A stretch of DNA of 21,517 bases from DATGEP01 sp035310125. GTDB lineage: Bacteria; Chloroflexota; Ktedonobacteria; Ktedonobacterales; JADMIN01. Position 1 is the stretch's first letter. Every line of letters starts with the position of its first letter. The stretch is from positions 1-21,517 of the forward strand of contig DATGEP010000300.1 in assembly GCA_035310125.1 (NCBI GenBank), read 5' to 3'. The position numbers and the translations under genes are program-made. The notes under the pieces are model-generated. The model ran no database searches and was not told where the DNA came from. It saw only the letters and a list, made by a program, of their open reading frames with translations. Shown here one piece after another: positions 6,814 to 14,509 of this stretch.

Positions 6814-8016
6814 ATGCTACCAGCGGACCTCCCCTGGCCCGGCCGCATTCCCGCCAGCGCGGCAGCGCTAACGGTGAGCGTCTCGCGCGATCTCGAGGCG
6901 CGCCTGCCCCAGTTCCTGCGCGACCTTGAAGCCCTGGTCAACCTCGATTCGGGGACCTATGACCACGACGATGTCGCGCGAGCCGGCGCGGTGGTGCGGG
7001 CGCGCTGCGCCGCCTGGGGCGCGGAGATCGTGGAGCATCCGGGCGGCATGTACGCAGATAGCTTCGCCGCGACGCTGCATGGGCAGGGAACCGCGCGCGT
7101 CATGCTGCTCTGTCACCTGGATACCGTCTTCCCGACCGGCACCGCCGCCGCGCGCCCCTTTGGCATTGAGGGAGACCGCGCGCGCGGCCCCGGCACCTGC
7201 GATATGAAGGGTGGTCTGCTCGCCGCCATTTACGCCATTGAAGCGTTGCGTCGGCTCGGCTTCGACGGCTTCGCGCAGGTGCGGCTGCTCTGCACCACCG
7301 ACGAAGAGGTGGGCGCCCCCAGCTCACGCCCATTTTTGGAGCGCATGGCCGCCGGTATGCACGCCGTGCTCGTGCTGGAAGCCGCTCGCGAAAACGGCGA
7401 TATCGTCGGCCAGCGCAAGGGTGGCGGCTTCTACCGGCTAGAGGTAGCCGGCCATGCGGCGCATGCCGGAGTCGAGCCGGAGAAAGGGCGGAGCGCCGCG
7501 CTGACACTGAGCCGGCAGGTGGTGGCGCTGCATGCGTTAAACGACTTTGCGGCGGGACGCACGGTAAATGTTGGTACCCTGCGCGCGGGCACTCGCCCGA
7601 ATGTCGTCCCGGATGCCGCCGAGGCTGAAGTGGATCTGCGCGCGTACACCCATGCGGACATGGCGGCGCTGCTCCGCGAGGTTGAGGACGCGCTCGCGCG
7701 TGAGGCCATAGCGGGGACAACCTACACGTGGACGCCATTGCAGGTGCGTCCACCGTGGGAGCGCAATCCAGGCACAGACAACCTTGTGGCGCGGGCGCGG
7801 GCGGTCGCCGCCACGCTTGGCTTCGATGTTCACGCCGCGACAACCGGCGGCACCTCCGATGGCAACTTCACCGCCGCGTTGGGCATTCCCACGCTGGACG
7901 GCCTGGGTCCCATCGGCGGATTGGACCACGGACCGCATGAATACGTTGCCATTCCGTCTATCGTGCCGCGCACGGCCCTGCTTGCGGGCCTGATCGCGGC
8001 GCTGGCGGAGGCGTGA
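6814..8016 (+). CDS. M20 family metallopeptidase, glutamate carboxypeptidase (CPG2)-like
   Basis: 400 residues, about the usual length for the carboxypeptidase G2 branch of M20 zinc enzymes, which remove C-terminal or gamma-linked glutamate from small conjugates. Metal and catalytic residues are in place: HLDTVFP with His101 and Asp103, bridging Asp130 in GTCDMKGG, catalytic Glu164 with Glu165 in TTDEEVG, Glu189 in VLEA, and a later His in the GGLDHGPHEY segment. The dimerisation-domain signature GHAAHAGVEPEKGRSA starts at residue 213. The ribosome site AGGAGG fixes the start. It lies on the same strand as, and 105 bp before, a damaged permease/glutamine-synthetase-like ORF; a role in removing glutamate from gamma-glutamyl intermediates of that pathway is conceivable but only inferred. 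The protein looks intact and functional. Confidence 0.9.
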   Translation: MLPADLPWPGRIPASAAALTVSVSRDLEARLPQFLRDLEALVNLDSGTYDHDDVARAGAVVRARCAAWGAEIVEHPGGMYADSFAATLHGQGTARVMLLCHLDTVFPTGTAAARPFGIEGDRARGPGTCDMKGGLLAAIYAIEALRRLGFDGFAQVRLLCTTDEEVGAPSSRPFLERMAAGMHAVLVLEAARENGDIVGQRKGGGFYRLEVAGHAAHAGVEPEKGRSAALTLSRQVVALHALNDFAAGRTVNVGTLRAGTRPNVVPDAAEAEVDLRAYTHADMAALLREVEDALAREAIAGTTYTWTPLQVRPPWERNPGTDNLVARARAVAATLGFDVHAATTGGTSDGNFTAALGIPTLDGLGPIGGLDHGPHEYVAIPSIVPRTALLAGLIAALAEA

Positions 8017-8121
8017 CACGAGGTTTGAGAAGGGAGGGGGGGAAGCACTCCACCTGGATTCCATCGGACTCGTAGTGACCCTGCCACTCGACGCGCGGGC
8101 CTGGGAGGGGAGTACTGTACC

Positions 8122-9063
8122 GTGGCCACTGTTTCCACCAAACAAGACCTCATCCGCGAGGATGTCAAGCGCCTGCACGGGCTTGGCTACGCACAGGAGC
8201 TATTCCGGGAAATGGGCGGTTTCTCGAACTTCGCCATCTCCTTTACCATCATCTCGATACTTACCGGCACGCTGGGAATCGGCGCCGTGCCCTACATTTT
8301 GCAGACCCGACTGGGTAGCGACGCGGCGTTTATCATCTTCGGCTTGATCCTGGTGGCGCAGTTCTTGTGTGTAATGTCCTCGGTGACGGCCAACTCGCGC
8401 ATGATCTACGCTTTCTCGCGTGATGGCGCCGTGCCCGGGCACAGGCTCTGGCACACGCTCAACAAGCGGCGCATCCCTGGCAACGCGGTCTGGCTGGCGG
8501 CGCTGGGCTATACCGCCAGGCTCGCCTCCGAGCTGGAGTTTTATCTTTTCAAGGAGACCTTCGAGTCGGCACGGGCCAAGCATTACCACGATCTGCGCAC
8601 CTACGGGACGTACATCGCGGATTACCATATCCTTCAGACCACCAAAGAGGAGGGCATCGTCCGGCAGATCCGCTGGGGCCACGACAACCGTACCTGCGGG
8701 CTGCGTGTCATCGGCGAGCATGGCAGCCTGCGCGTCGAGAATCGCGTGCCTGGCGCCGACGCGAACCCGTACCTGGCCTTCGCCGCCACGCTCGCCGCCG
8801 GCATTGCCGGTATCCAGCGCTGGCTCCCGCTCCCCGACATGTTCACCGGCGACGCCTATGAGGCGGAGGCGCAACACCATGTGCCGCGGGTGCCAGGCGC
8901 GCTGTATGAGGCGATCCACGGCCTGGAGCATAGCCAGCTAGCGCGCGAGGCATTCGGCGAGCGCGTGGTAGCGCATTATCTCAACGCCGCGCAGCAGGAG
9001 CAGGCGGCCTACGACCACGCCGTCACCTGCTGGGAGCTGGATCGTTACTTCGAGCGGATTTAA
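8122..9063 (+). pseudogene. Composite ORF: APC permease remnant fused to glutamine-synthetase-like remnant
   Basis: One open frame of 313 codons with a GTG start and an upstream AGGGGAG (8106-8112), made of four family pieces. Residues 1 to about 52 match the N-terminus of an APC-superfamily amino acid/GABA-type permease (HGLGYAQELFREMGGFSNFA). Residues about 56-128 match a later part of the same permease (SVTANSRMIYAFSRDG). Residues 129-184 match the core of a glutamine-synthetase-like enzyme (SELEFYLF). Residues 185-313 match its C-terminal part (WGHDNRTCGLRV, VENRVPGADANPYLA). Missing are most permease helices, the GS N-terminal beta-grasp domain, and the GS segment that normally carries two metal-binding Glu and the HIH motif. 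The product cannot be an active transporter or ligase. In related clusters the two genes encode import and gamma-glutamylation of amines. The breakpoints (nt about 8266-8289, 8505/8506, 8673/8674) are my estimates from family patterns. An assembly artefact is possible. Confidence 0.8.
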
Positions 9064-9076
9064 GGAGCGTGCAAAC

Positions 9077-9841
9077 ATGCGATTGGCAGGCAAAGTGATC
9101 TTCGTAACGGGCGCCGGGAGCGGCATGGGGCGAGTGGCGGCGCAAATGTTCACGCGGGAAGGCGCCGCCGTCGTGGCAACCGACTATATGGCGGGTCCGC
9201 TCGAAGAGACGGTGGCGACGGTGCGCGCCGCCGGTGGCGAGATTGTGGCTGTACCGGGTGATGTCTCCGTCGAGGAGGACGTGCGGCGCGCCATCGCGGA
9301 AGGCGCGCGCACCTTCGGTCCCATCAACGTGCTTTACAACAACGCCGGCATCATGCCCGCCGAAGACACATCCGTCGAGGAGACCGACAACGATACCTGG
9401 CGGCGCGTCCTCGACGTGAATCTACGCGGCGTTTTCCTCTGCTGCAAACACGGCATCCCAGAGCTGCGCCGGGCCGGTGGCGGCTCCATCATCAATATCG
9501 CCTCGTTTGTCGCGCAGGTCGGCTGCACCATTCCTCAGGACGCCTACACGGCCAGCAAGGGCGGCGTCGTCTCGCTCACTCGCTCGCTCGCCGTCCAATA
9601 TGGCCGGCATGGCATCCGCGCCAACGCGCTCTGTCCCGGTCCGATTGAGACGCCTCTTCTGCGCCGGCTCTGGACGAGCGAGCAGGAGCGCGACAAGCGC
9701 CTCAACCGCATCCCGCTCGGCCGCTTCGGCACGCCGGAAGACATCGTTCAGGCGGGAATCTTCCTCGCCTCCGATGAGTCCTCGTGGATGACCGGCACGA
9801 CATTCATGGTGGATGGCGGCATTACGATCAACTATTTCTAA
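9077..9841 (+). CDS. SDR family NAD(P)-dependent oxidoreductase
   Basis: 254 residues, the classical short-chain dehydrogenase length. Cofactor motif TGAGSGMG at 11-18, Asp36 at the end of beta-2 (favours NAD over NADP), Asp62, NNAG at 88-91, and a catalytic set of Asn115, Ser143, Tyr157 and Lys161 in the YTASK motif. The C-terminus has the usual PEDI and MVDGG signatures. ATG at 9077 with AAGGAG upstream. It starts 13 nt after the composite permease/GS remnant and 51 nt before the aldehyde dehydrogenase, so these form one transcription unit. Probably oxidises a hydroxyl intermediate (for example of a gamma-glutamyl amino alcohol) that the next enzyme takes on; that substrate idea rests on the gene neighbourhood. 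Annotators often label such proteins 3-oxoacyl-ACP reductase, which this context does not support. Confidence 0.92.
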   Translation: MRLAGKVIFVTGAGSGMGRVAAQMFTREGAAVVATDYMAGPLEETVATVRAAGGEIVAVPGDVSVEEDVRRAIAEGARTFGPINVLYNNAGIMPAEDTSVEETDNDTWRRVLDVNLRGVFLCCKHGIPELRRAGGGSIINIASFVAQVGCTIPQDAYTASKGGVVSLTRSLAVQYGRHGIRANALCPGPIETPLLRRLWTSEQERDKRLNRIPLGRFGTPEDIVQAGIFLASDESSWMTGTTFMVDGGITINYF

Positions 9842-9892
9842 AACGTCCCTGACATTCCTCAGGCTATCGAGAAGGACGGCGGGAAGCAGCGT

Positions 9893-11356
9893 ATGGCGGA
9901 ATCTGCAACGAAGCGGCGCGAGCCGCTCTTGATCGGCGGCGAGCGCGTGCCAAGCGCCGACGGCCAGACATTTTGGACCGAGAATCCTGCCACTGGCGAG
10001 GCGCTGGCGGAGGTCGCGCTGGCCGGCGTCGAGGATGCGCATCGGGCCGTCGCGGCGGCGCGACGCGCCTTCGACGAGGGACCCTGGCCGCGCTGGTCGG
10101 CGACACAGCGCGGGCGCGCGTTGCTCGCGGTATCCCGCCTGATCCGCGAGCGGCTGGATACACTGGCCGAATTGGAGACGCGCAATAGCGGGAAGGCGAT
10201 TGCCGACGCGAGGGACGAGGTGGAAGGGGCGGCCAACACCTTCGAGTATTACGCCGGAGCGGCCAACAAGCTCCACGGGGAGACGATTCCAGTCTCTGCC
10301 GGCGGTCTCGATTTCACGTTGCGCGGTCCGGTCGGCGTCGCCGCACAGATCATCCCCTGGAACTTTCCCATCGTGATCGCCGCCTGGAAGATGGCTCCGG
10401 CGTTAGCCGCCGGCTGCACGATCATCGTCAAGCCGGCCTCCTACACCCCGCTAACCGCGCTCGCGCTCGGCGACATCTGTATGGAAGCTGGCATCCCGGC
10501 CGGCGTGGTGAACGTCCTCCCCGGCGGCGGCGCGGTGGTTGGCATGGCGCTGGCCAGCCATCCGGCGGTAGATAAAGTCGCGTTCACCGGGTCAACGGAG
10601 GTTGGGCGCACGATTCTGCATGCGGCGGCGGAGAACATCTCGCGCGTGTCGCTGGAGCTTGGCGGCAAGTCGCCGTGCATCGTCTTTGCCGACGCCGATC
10701 TGGAACGCGCCGCCGAACGTATCCCCTATAGCGTCTTCGCGAACGCGGGGCAAGACTGCTGCGCCCGCACGCGCATCTTCGTCCAGCGCGAGGTGCTCGA
10801 CACGTTTACCGAGCGGTTCGTGGCCCGCACTCAGCGGCTGCGCGTCGGGGACCCACTGGCACGAGAGACGGAGATCGGCTCGCTGGTCTCCGCCAGCCAG
10901 AAGCAGCGCTCGCTCGACTACCTGCGGATCGGGCAGGAAGAGGGCGCCCAGGTGCTGGCGGGAGGACAGACGCCAGCCGATGCGGCGCTGGAGCGCGGCC
11001 ACTACCTGTTGCCCGCCGTCGTGGGAGGCGTGCGCAACGACATGCGCATCGCTTGCGAGGAGATATTCGGTCCGGTCGCCTGCATCATCCCCTTTGTGGA
11101 CGAGGAGGATGTCGTGCGCCAGGTGAACGATTCGCCCTATGGTCTCTCCGGCTCACTCTGGACACGAGACGTGGGGCGGGCGCTGCGCGTTGCGCAGGCC
11201 GTCCGCACTGGTGTCTTGAGCGTCAACAGCAATAGCTCTGTGCATGTCGAGGCGCCCTTCGGGGGCTACAAACAGTCGGGCATTGGCCGTGAGCTGGGCA
11301 TGCACGGTCTGCTGCTCTACACCGAAGTCAAAAACGTCTACATAGATTCGATCTGA
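9893..11356 (+). CDS. Aldehyde dehydrogenase (NAD(P)+), amine-catabolism type
   Basis: 487 residues, full length for the ALDH superfamily, oxidising an aldehyde to the acid. Key residues present: Asn157 in PWNFP, Lys180 in IVKPA, the Rossmann FTGSTEVGR (231-239), general base Glu255 in LELGGKSP, nucleophile Cys289 in NAGQDCCA, and EEIFGPV near residue 388. The overall sequence sits near betaine-aldehyde and gamma-glutamyl-aminobutyraldehyde dehydrogenases. It ends the SDR/ALDH unit and is separated by only 9 bp from the convergent dnaN. The ribosome site before the ATG is weak (GGGAAG), perhaps relying on read-through from the SDR gene. Specific aldehyde not determinable from sequence alone. 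Confidence 0.93.
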   Translation: MAESATKRREPLLIGGERVPSADGQTFWTENPATGEALAEVALAGVEDAHRAVAAARRAFDEGPWPRWSATQRGRALLAVSRLIRERLDTLAELETRNSGKAIADARDEVEGAANTFEYYAGAANKLHGETIPVSAGGLDFTLRGPVGVAAQIIPWNFPIVIAAWKMAPALAAGCTIIVKPASYTPLTALALGDICMEAGIPAGVVNVLPGGGAVVGMALASHPAVDKVAFTGSTEVGRTILHAAAENISRVSLELGGKSPCIVFADADLERAAERIPYSVFANAGQDCCARTRIFVQREVLDTFTERFVARTQRLRVGDPLARETEIGSLVSASQKQRSLDYLRIGQEEGAQVLAGGQTPADAALERGHYLLPAVVGGVRNDMRIACEEIFGPVACIIPFVDEEDVVRQVNDSPYGLSGSLWTRDVGRALRVAQAVRTGVLSVNSNSSVHVEAPFGGYKQSGIGRELGMHGLLLYTEVKNVYIDSI

Positions 11357-11365
11357 TCGTGGCGC

Positions 11366-12505
11366 CTACCGCGTGTTGTGCATCGGCATGATGACGTAGG
11401 TGTAGTCACCGGCGCCGATGGGTTTGACCACACCTGGCTGCTGCGGCGAGTTGAGCTCCAACGCGACTTCCGGAGTATCCAGCACGGCCAGCACGTCCGT
11501 CAGGTATTTGACGTTGAAGATGATCTCCAGGCCCTTGCCATCCACGGCGGCTTCGAGCGTCGTTACAGCGTCGCCCACATCTTCGGCGGTCGCCTGGAGA
11601 ACGACGGACCCCGGTGTTATCCCGCCGTTCTCGCCCGGCTCGACCTTCAGGCGCACGATATTGGAGCTATCGCGGGCAAAGAGTGAGGCGGTTTTCGCCG
11701 CCTGGCGGAAGTCGGCGGTATTGAGCGTGGCGCGCGTGGCGGCGCCCTTCGGCACGATGGCCTCGAAGTTGGGGAACTGGCCGGCGATGAGGTTCGAGAC
11801 AAGATCAACGCCGTCGGCGTGAAAGAGCACCTGATTGCGGTTGGGTGTCACGACCATCTGGATGGAGCCCTCGGCGGGCAAGACCTTCGCCAGCTCGCTC
11901 AGGGTGCGGGCGGGGATGAGCACATCGCCGGAGGCGGCTTCGCTGCCGGGCAGATTGGCCGCGCGGACGGCGAGACGGAAGCTGTCGGCGGAGGCGAAGG
12001 TGAGGTGGCCGTCGCGCACGCGGGCGAGCACGCCGGTGAAGACGGGGCGGGCGTCATCGGTGGCAGCAGCGAAGGTCGTCTGCGCGATCATGTCCTTCAA
12101 TTCGGCGGCATCTATGCTGATGGGCTGCTCGCCACCCTCAGCCGTAGGGATGGACGGAAAATCGCTAGGGTCCATGCCGCGAATGGTGGCCTGGCTGCGC
12201 TGTCCTTTGACGAGCATATTCTGGGTATCAGGCTGGAGAGTTAGCTCGACACCAGCGGCCGGTAGACTGTTCACGAAGTCCGTGAAGAGGCGAGCTGGAA
12301 CGGTCGTCGTACCCTCCTGCTGGATGCTAGCGGGCACGCGGCAAGTGATGCCGATTTCGAGATTTGTGGCGGAAAGCCGGATAGAATCGCCTTCGGCTGC
12401 CACCAAGATATGCGAGAGAATCGGCAGGGTCGTGCGGGTGGAGACCGCGTGGCTAACGGTGGAGAGTCCCCTGGCGAGATCTTGCTGTTTGCAGGTGAGC
12501 TTCAC
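11366..12505 (-). CDS. dnaN: DNA polymerase III beta subunit (sliding clamp)
   Basis: 379 residues, three-domain ring-forming clamp that tethers the replicative polymerase and recruits repair proteins. Family signatures: N-terminal KLTCKQQDLARGLSTVSHAV, TLPILSHIL, the FPSIP strand, a DGHLTFASADSFRLAV segment, and the C-terminal YVIMPMHNTR end that lines the hydrophobic partner pocket. An ATG at 12547 opens the frame, but the GTG at 12505 is the real start: AGGAGG lies 8 nt upstream and the product then begins with the canonical MKLT. Unlike the common dnaA-dnaN-recF layout, the neighbours here are metabolic genes and no DnaA boxes were seen nearby. It could be the main clamp in a lineage with scattered replication genes, or a second copy. 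Confidence 0.96.
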   Translation of the reverse strand: MKLTCKQQDLARGLSTVSHAVSTRTTLPILSHILVAAEGDSIRLSATNLEIGITCRVPASIQQEGTTTVPARLFTDFVNSLPAAGVELTLQPDTQNMLVKGQRSQATIRGMDPSDFPSIPTAEGGEQPISIDAAELKDMIAQTTFAAATDDARPVFTGVLARVRDGHLTFASADSFRLAVRAANLPGSEAASGDVLIPARTLSELAKVLPAEGSIQMVVTPNRNQVLFHADGVDLVSNLIAGQFPNFEAIVPKGAATRATLNTADFRQAAKTASLFARDSSNIVRLKVEPGENGGITPGSVVLQATAEDVGDAVTTLEAAVDGKGLEIIFNVKYLTDVLAVLDTPEVALELNSPQQPGVVKPIGAGDYTYVIMPMHNTR

Positions 12506-12513
12506 GGCGATGG

Positions 12514-12519
12514 CCTCCT
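12514..12519 (-). promoter_or_regulatory. Shine-Dalgarno that sets the dnaN GTG start
   Basis: AGGAGG on the minus strand, 8 nt before the GTG at 12505. It rules out the longer 393-residue reading from 12547. Confidence 0.85.
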
Positions 12520-12547
12520 CAGGCGAGTAGTTCGACAGCGCGGGCAT

Positions 12548-12594
12548 AAAAAAGGCAGGGCGCCCGGCGACGCTCTGCGAATGGTGCGTCTGCC
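12548..12594 (-). promoter_or_regulatory. Attenuator-like leader of dnaN with T6 tract
   Basis: In the dnaN transcript, GGCAG (12594-12590) can pair with CTGCC (12558-12554), enclosing a smaller hairpin GACGC/GCGTC (12590-12586 with 12573-12569; they share one base). TTTTTT (12553-12548) follows directly. A GC-rich stem plus T-run between promoter and gene is the layout of a transcription attenuator, but the stems are short and the loop is large. Confidence 0.35.
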
Positions 12595-12598
12595 GCCT

Positions 12599-12628
12599 AG
12601 TATACTCCTTCCAGGCATGCTATCTCAA
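12599..12628 (-). promoter_or_regulatory. Promoter of dnaN
   Basis: Minus strand TTGAGA (12628-12623), 18-nt spacer, TATACT (12604-12599). Each hexamer has five of six consensus positions. It would start about 85-90 nt before the GTG of dnaN. Confidence 0.7.
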
Positions 12629-12697
12629 CTCGGAAACCGAGGTGGCTAGATCGGCGGGCGGAGTATGCTGTGCGGGACTCTTACGGGGAGGTGGCCG

Positions 12698-12905
12698 ATG
12701 GGACGATACGACATCCTGCGGCGCATCGAGCGGCTGGACGCACGCATTCGTCGCGGGTGGCCTGAAGCTACGCGCGCGGGCGCTGCGTTTCTTCCCACCG
12801 CGCCGGCAGCCGCGCTACTACACGCGGCAACGCCAGCGAATGTATCCCAACGGCTATGCCATCGAGGAGCTGCGAACGGAGACTACCGGCTCGCGACGAA
12901 ATTGA
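12698..12905 (+). pseudogene. Small basic protein gene with apparent +1 frameshift
   Basis: A good ribosome site (GGGGAGG) precedes ATG 12698, which encodes MGRYDILRRIERLDARIRR. Codon third positions are GC-rich in this frame up to about 12760; beyond that they turn AT-rich, while the +1 frame becomes GC-rich in third positions and ends at TGA 12905. Skipping one C after the TGG near 12760 joins the two halves into a 68-residue Arg-rich protein whose second half reads FFPPRRQPRYYTRQRQR and ends with an EELRTETTGSRRN tail. No family recognised. The last 23 bp overlap the convergent gene at 12883. The break may be a sequencing error, a real mutation, or less likely programmed frameshifting. Confidence 0.45.
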
Positions 12906-13203
12906 TGCCCAGGATGGCGCTGCACACGACGATGAGGCCCACCAGGCCGCCGATGCCGCCGCTAATAGCGACCAGCGGGATGCCAAATAGCAGCGAGCAG
13001 ATGGCGAGCGACAGACGCTGGCCGGAGTCGAGCGTGCTGGGGCGCAGGGGAAGCTGAGCCTGTCGCGCGGGAGTTTGCCGGGCGACCTTTTCAACGAGGG
13101 CGTCGAGAAAATGGTCGTCGTAGTCGGAGCCAAGCTCGCGGCGGGCGGCCAGGGTCGCCTGAATCTCGCGTTTGATCTCGCCCCGGTTTGGCTGCGGTGT
13201 CAT
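12883..13203 (-). CDS. Small two-helix membrane protein of unknown function
   Basis: 106 residues: a charged, helical N-terminal region (1-60, with a RRELGSDYDDHFLDALVEK stretch) followed by two hydrophobic segments at about 63-80 and 83-103, joined by a Gly-rich turn (SGGIGGL). The layout resembles short membrane proteins common in Chloroflexota and Actinobacteria whose N-terminus carries the ARRELG..YD pattern; no function is known to me. Start chosen at ATG 13203, with AGGAG 9 nt upstream; the frame is open to 13305, but that extension encodes the direct repeats of the upstream region. Convergent with the small basic ORF and downstream of a methyltransferase on the same strand. Confidence 0.75.
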   Translation of the reverse strand: MTPQPNRGEIKREIQATLAARRELGSDYDDHFLDALVEKVARQTPARQAQLPLRPSTLDSGQRLSLAICSLLFGIPLVAISGGIGGLVGLIVVCSAILGINFVASR

Positions 13204-13272
13204 GGTCGCGCACTCCTGTCCTTCATGGCAACGTATACTCTTGATAAGCAGTGTACGCGAAGAGATACGCGA

Positions 13273-13305
13273 GGTTGTGCCGAAGTTGTAGCAAAGTTGT
13301 GGCAA
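13273..13305 (-). repeat. Three tandem 11-bp direct repeats, candidate operator
   Basis: On the minus strand: TTGCCACAACT, TTGCTACAACT, TCGGCACAACC. The first two differ at one position; the third is more divergent but keeps ACAAC. The 11-bp period is about one helical turn, so identical faces are presented to a protein. They end about 70 nt upstream of the small membrane protein start, in its promoter region, and lie just after the end of the methyltransferase gene. Confidence 0.6.
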
Positions 13306-13320
13306 ATAGGGCTGGAAACC

Positions 13321-14073
13321 TCAGCGATAGCCGCCGTAGATGGCGTGTCCGGCATACATCCAGAAACAGTCGGCGAAAGTGAAGCCGGCATCGCGCAGCC
13401 ACACCAGCTGATCGAACAGCGGCGATGGCATGTCCATCGGGTCAGGCTCTGTCTGCGCGAAGTGGTTCCAGTCGGTCTCGCGGAATCGCTGGTACGCATC
13501 GAGGGCGCCACGGAACGCAAGGCTCTGCTCGCGGGTGGCGGCATCCCACTGCTCCGCAAAGAGCAGGCGGGCATGCTCCGTCGTGGGCGCAACGAGATCG
13601 CCAATCAAGAGGGCGCCGCCGGGCTCCAGGCGCACGGCCAGGTCAGCGTAGAGGGCGCGCTTGCCGTCACCCGTGAGATGGTGGATGCAGAGGGAAGAGA
13701 GCACGCAGCGCAAGGGGCGGGGCAATGTGTGGCGCCAATCCTCGGCCTCGATGGTGAACGCGCCAACCTCCACGCGGTCGCCATAGGGAGCGAGCACTGT
13801 GCGCAGTCGCTCGCGCATCGTCGCGGAGCCATCCAGGGCGATATAGTGACAGCGCGGGAAGGCGTCCAGCACGGCGCGGGCGAGGGAGCCGCCGCCAGCG
13901 GCCAGCTCGACCGCGGTGAACGGCTCCTCGGGCTGAGCGGGAATGAGGCGGCAGAGGGTGGCGATCTGCTCAGCGCGCCTGGGCACGACGACGTCATCAA
14001 AATCGAGAAAGTGGGACGAGTCTTCCTCGCTCCATCTCATCTCTGTGGCCGAAGTATCTGTAGAATCGCTCAT
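13321..14073 (-). CDS. Class I SAM-dependent methyltransferase
   Basis: 250 residues. Motif I AVELAAGGGSLA at 54-65, the ribose-binding ALDGS at 79-83, and the SSLCIHHLTGDGKRALYADL block (126-145) followed by LEPGGALLIGDL, a combination typical of small-molecule methyltransferases of the Methyltransf_11/25 type. Starts at ATG 14073 with a modest ribosome site (AAAGGCAG). The C-terminal third is rich in Trp, Phe and Tyr (FWMYAGHAIYGGYR end), perhaps a hydrophobic acceptor pocket. It stands alone: 139 bp separate it from the upstream gene. Acceptor unknown. Confidence 0.88.
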   Translation of the reverse strand: MSDSTDTSATEMRWSEEDSSHFLDFDDVVVPRRAEQIATLCRLIPAQPEEPFTAVELAAGGGSLARAVLDAFPRCHYIALDGSATMRERLRTVLAPYGDRVEVGAFTIEAEDWRHTLPRPLRCVLSSLCIHHLTGDGKRALYADLAVRLEPGGALLIGDLVAPTTEHARLLFAEQWDAATREQSLAFRGALDAYQRFRETDWNHFAQTEPDPMDMPSPLFDQLVWLRDAGFTFADCFWMYAGHAIYGGYR

Positions 14074-14212
14074 GCGTCTGCCTTTCTGAGTCTGGCGCGG
14101 CGGTCATTACGCGATCACCATATCGGAGAGCATGACACATGGGCGGGGGCAATGGCAGGAAGATTTCTGGTCAGTATTCGATGGATGATGAATCCAATCA
14201 GCTCGTGAGTGG

Positions 14213-14509
14213 CTATGCGCTGGCCCGCTCATCGCGGGGATCTTTCCAGCGCCACCACTGGAGCAGGTTGGGATCGGGGTTGGGCGTAGACGCGAAATAG
14301 ACGGCGCAGCGGAAGACGTACAGCACGCAGCGATCCACTCGCATGCCGGTCCGCGCGCAGAGCTGGTCGTAGAGGTCTTGCGGGTCGCGACTGGCGAGAT
14401 CCGCAATGGAGTGAACGCCGAGGTTCCAGAGGTCTTCGGCGATAGAGGTGCCGACGCTGGGAATATGGTGCAGCGTGCTCAGAGCCGTGGACTTCTCACT
14501 CGCCGGCAT
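14213..14509 (-). CDS. Helix-hairpin-helix protein, Cdd1 / 'pathogenicity locus' family
   Basis: 98 residues. The N-terminal half has a helix-hairpin-helix pattern (IPSVGTSIAEDLWNLGVHS, 16-34, then IADLASRDPQDLYDQL), and the second half carries the very conserved MRVDRCVLYVFRCAVYF (56-72) with a WWRWKDPR end. This matches the small Cdd1 family, named for a pathogenicity locus but without an established biochemical role; non-specific DNA binding is likely from the HhH fold. GGGAGG lies 7 nt before the ATG. It overlaps the upstream VOC gene by 14 nt, so the two are translationally coupled. Confidence 0.85.
   Translation of the reverse strand: MPASEKSTALSTLHHIPSVGTSIAEDLWNLGVHSIADLASRDPQDLYDQLCARTGMRVDRCVLYVFRCAVYFASTPNPDPNLLQWWRWKDPRDERASA

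Noticed and set aside
12506..12700. Possible replication origin next to dnaN
   Set aside because: No TTATCCACA-type DnaA boxes, no AT-rich unwinding region, and no dnaA or recF neighbour.
13075..14208. 377-codon open frame on the plus strand
   Set aside because: It runs antisense across the methyltransferase and the small membrane protein, has no recognisable domain or ribosome site, and is explained by codon bias of the real minus-strand genes.
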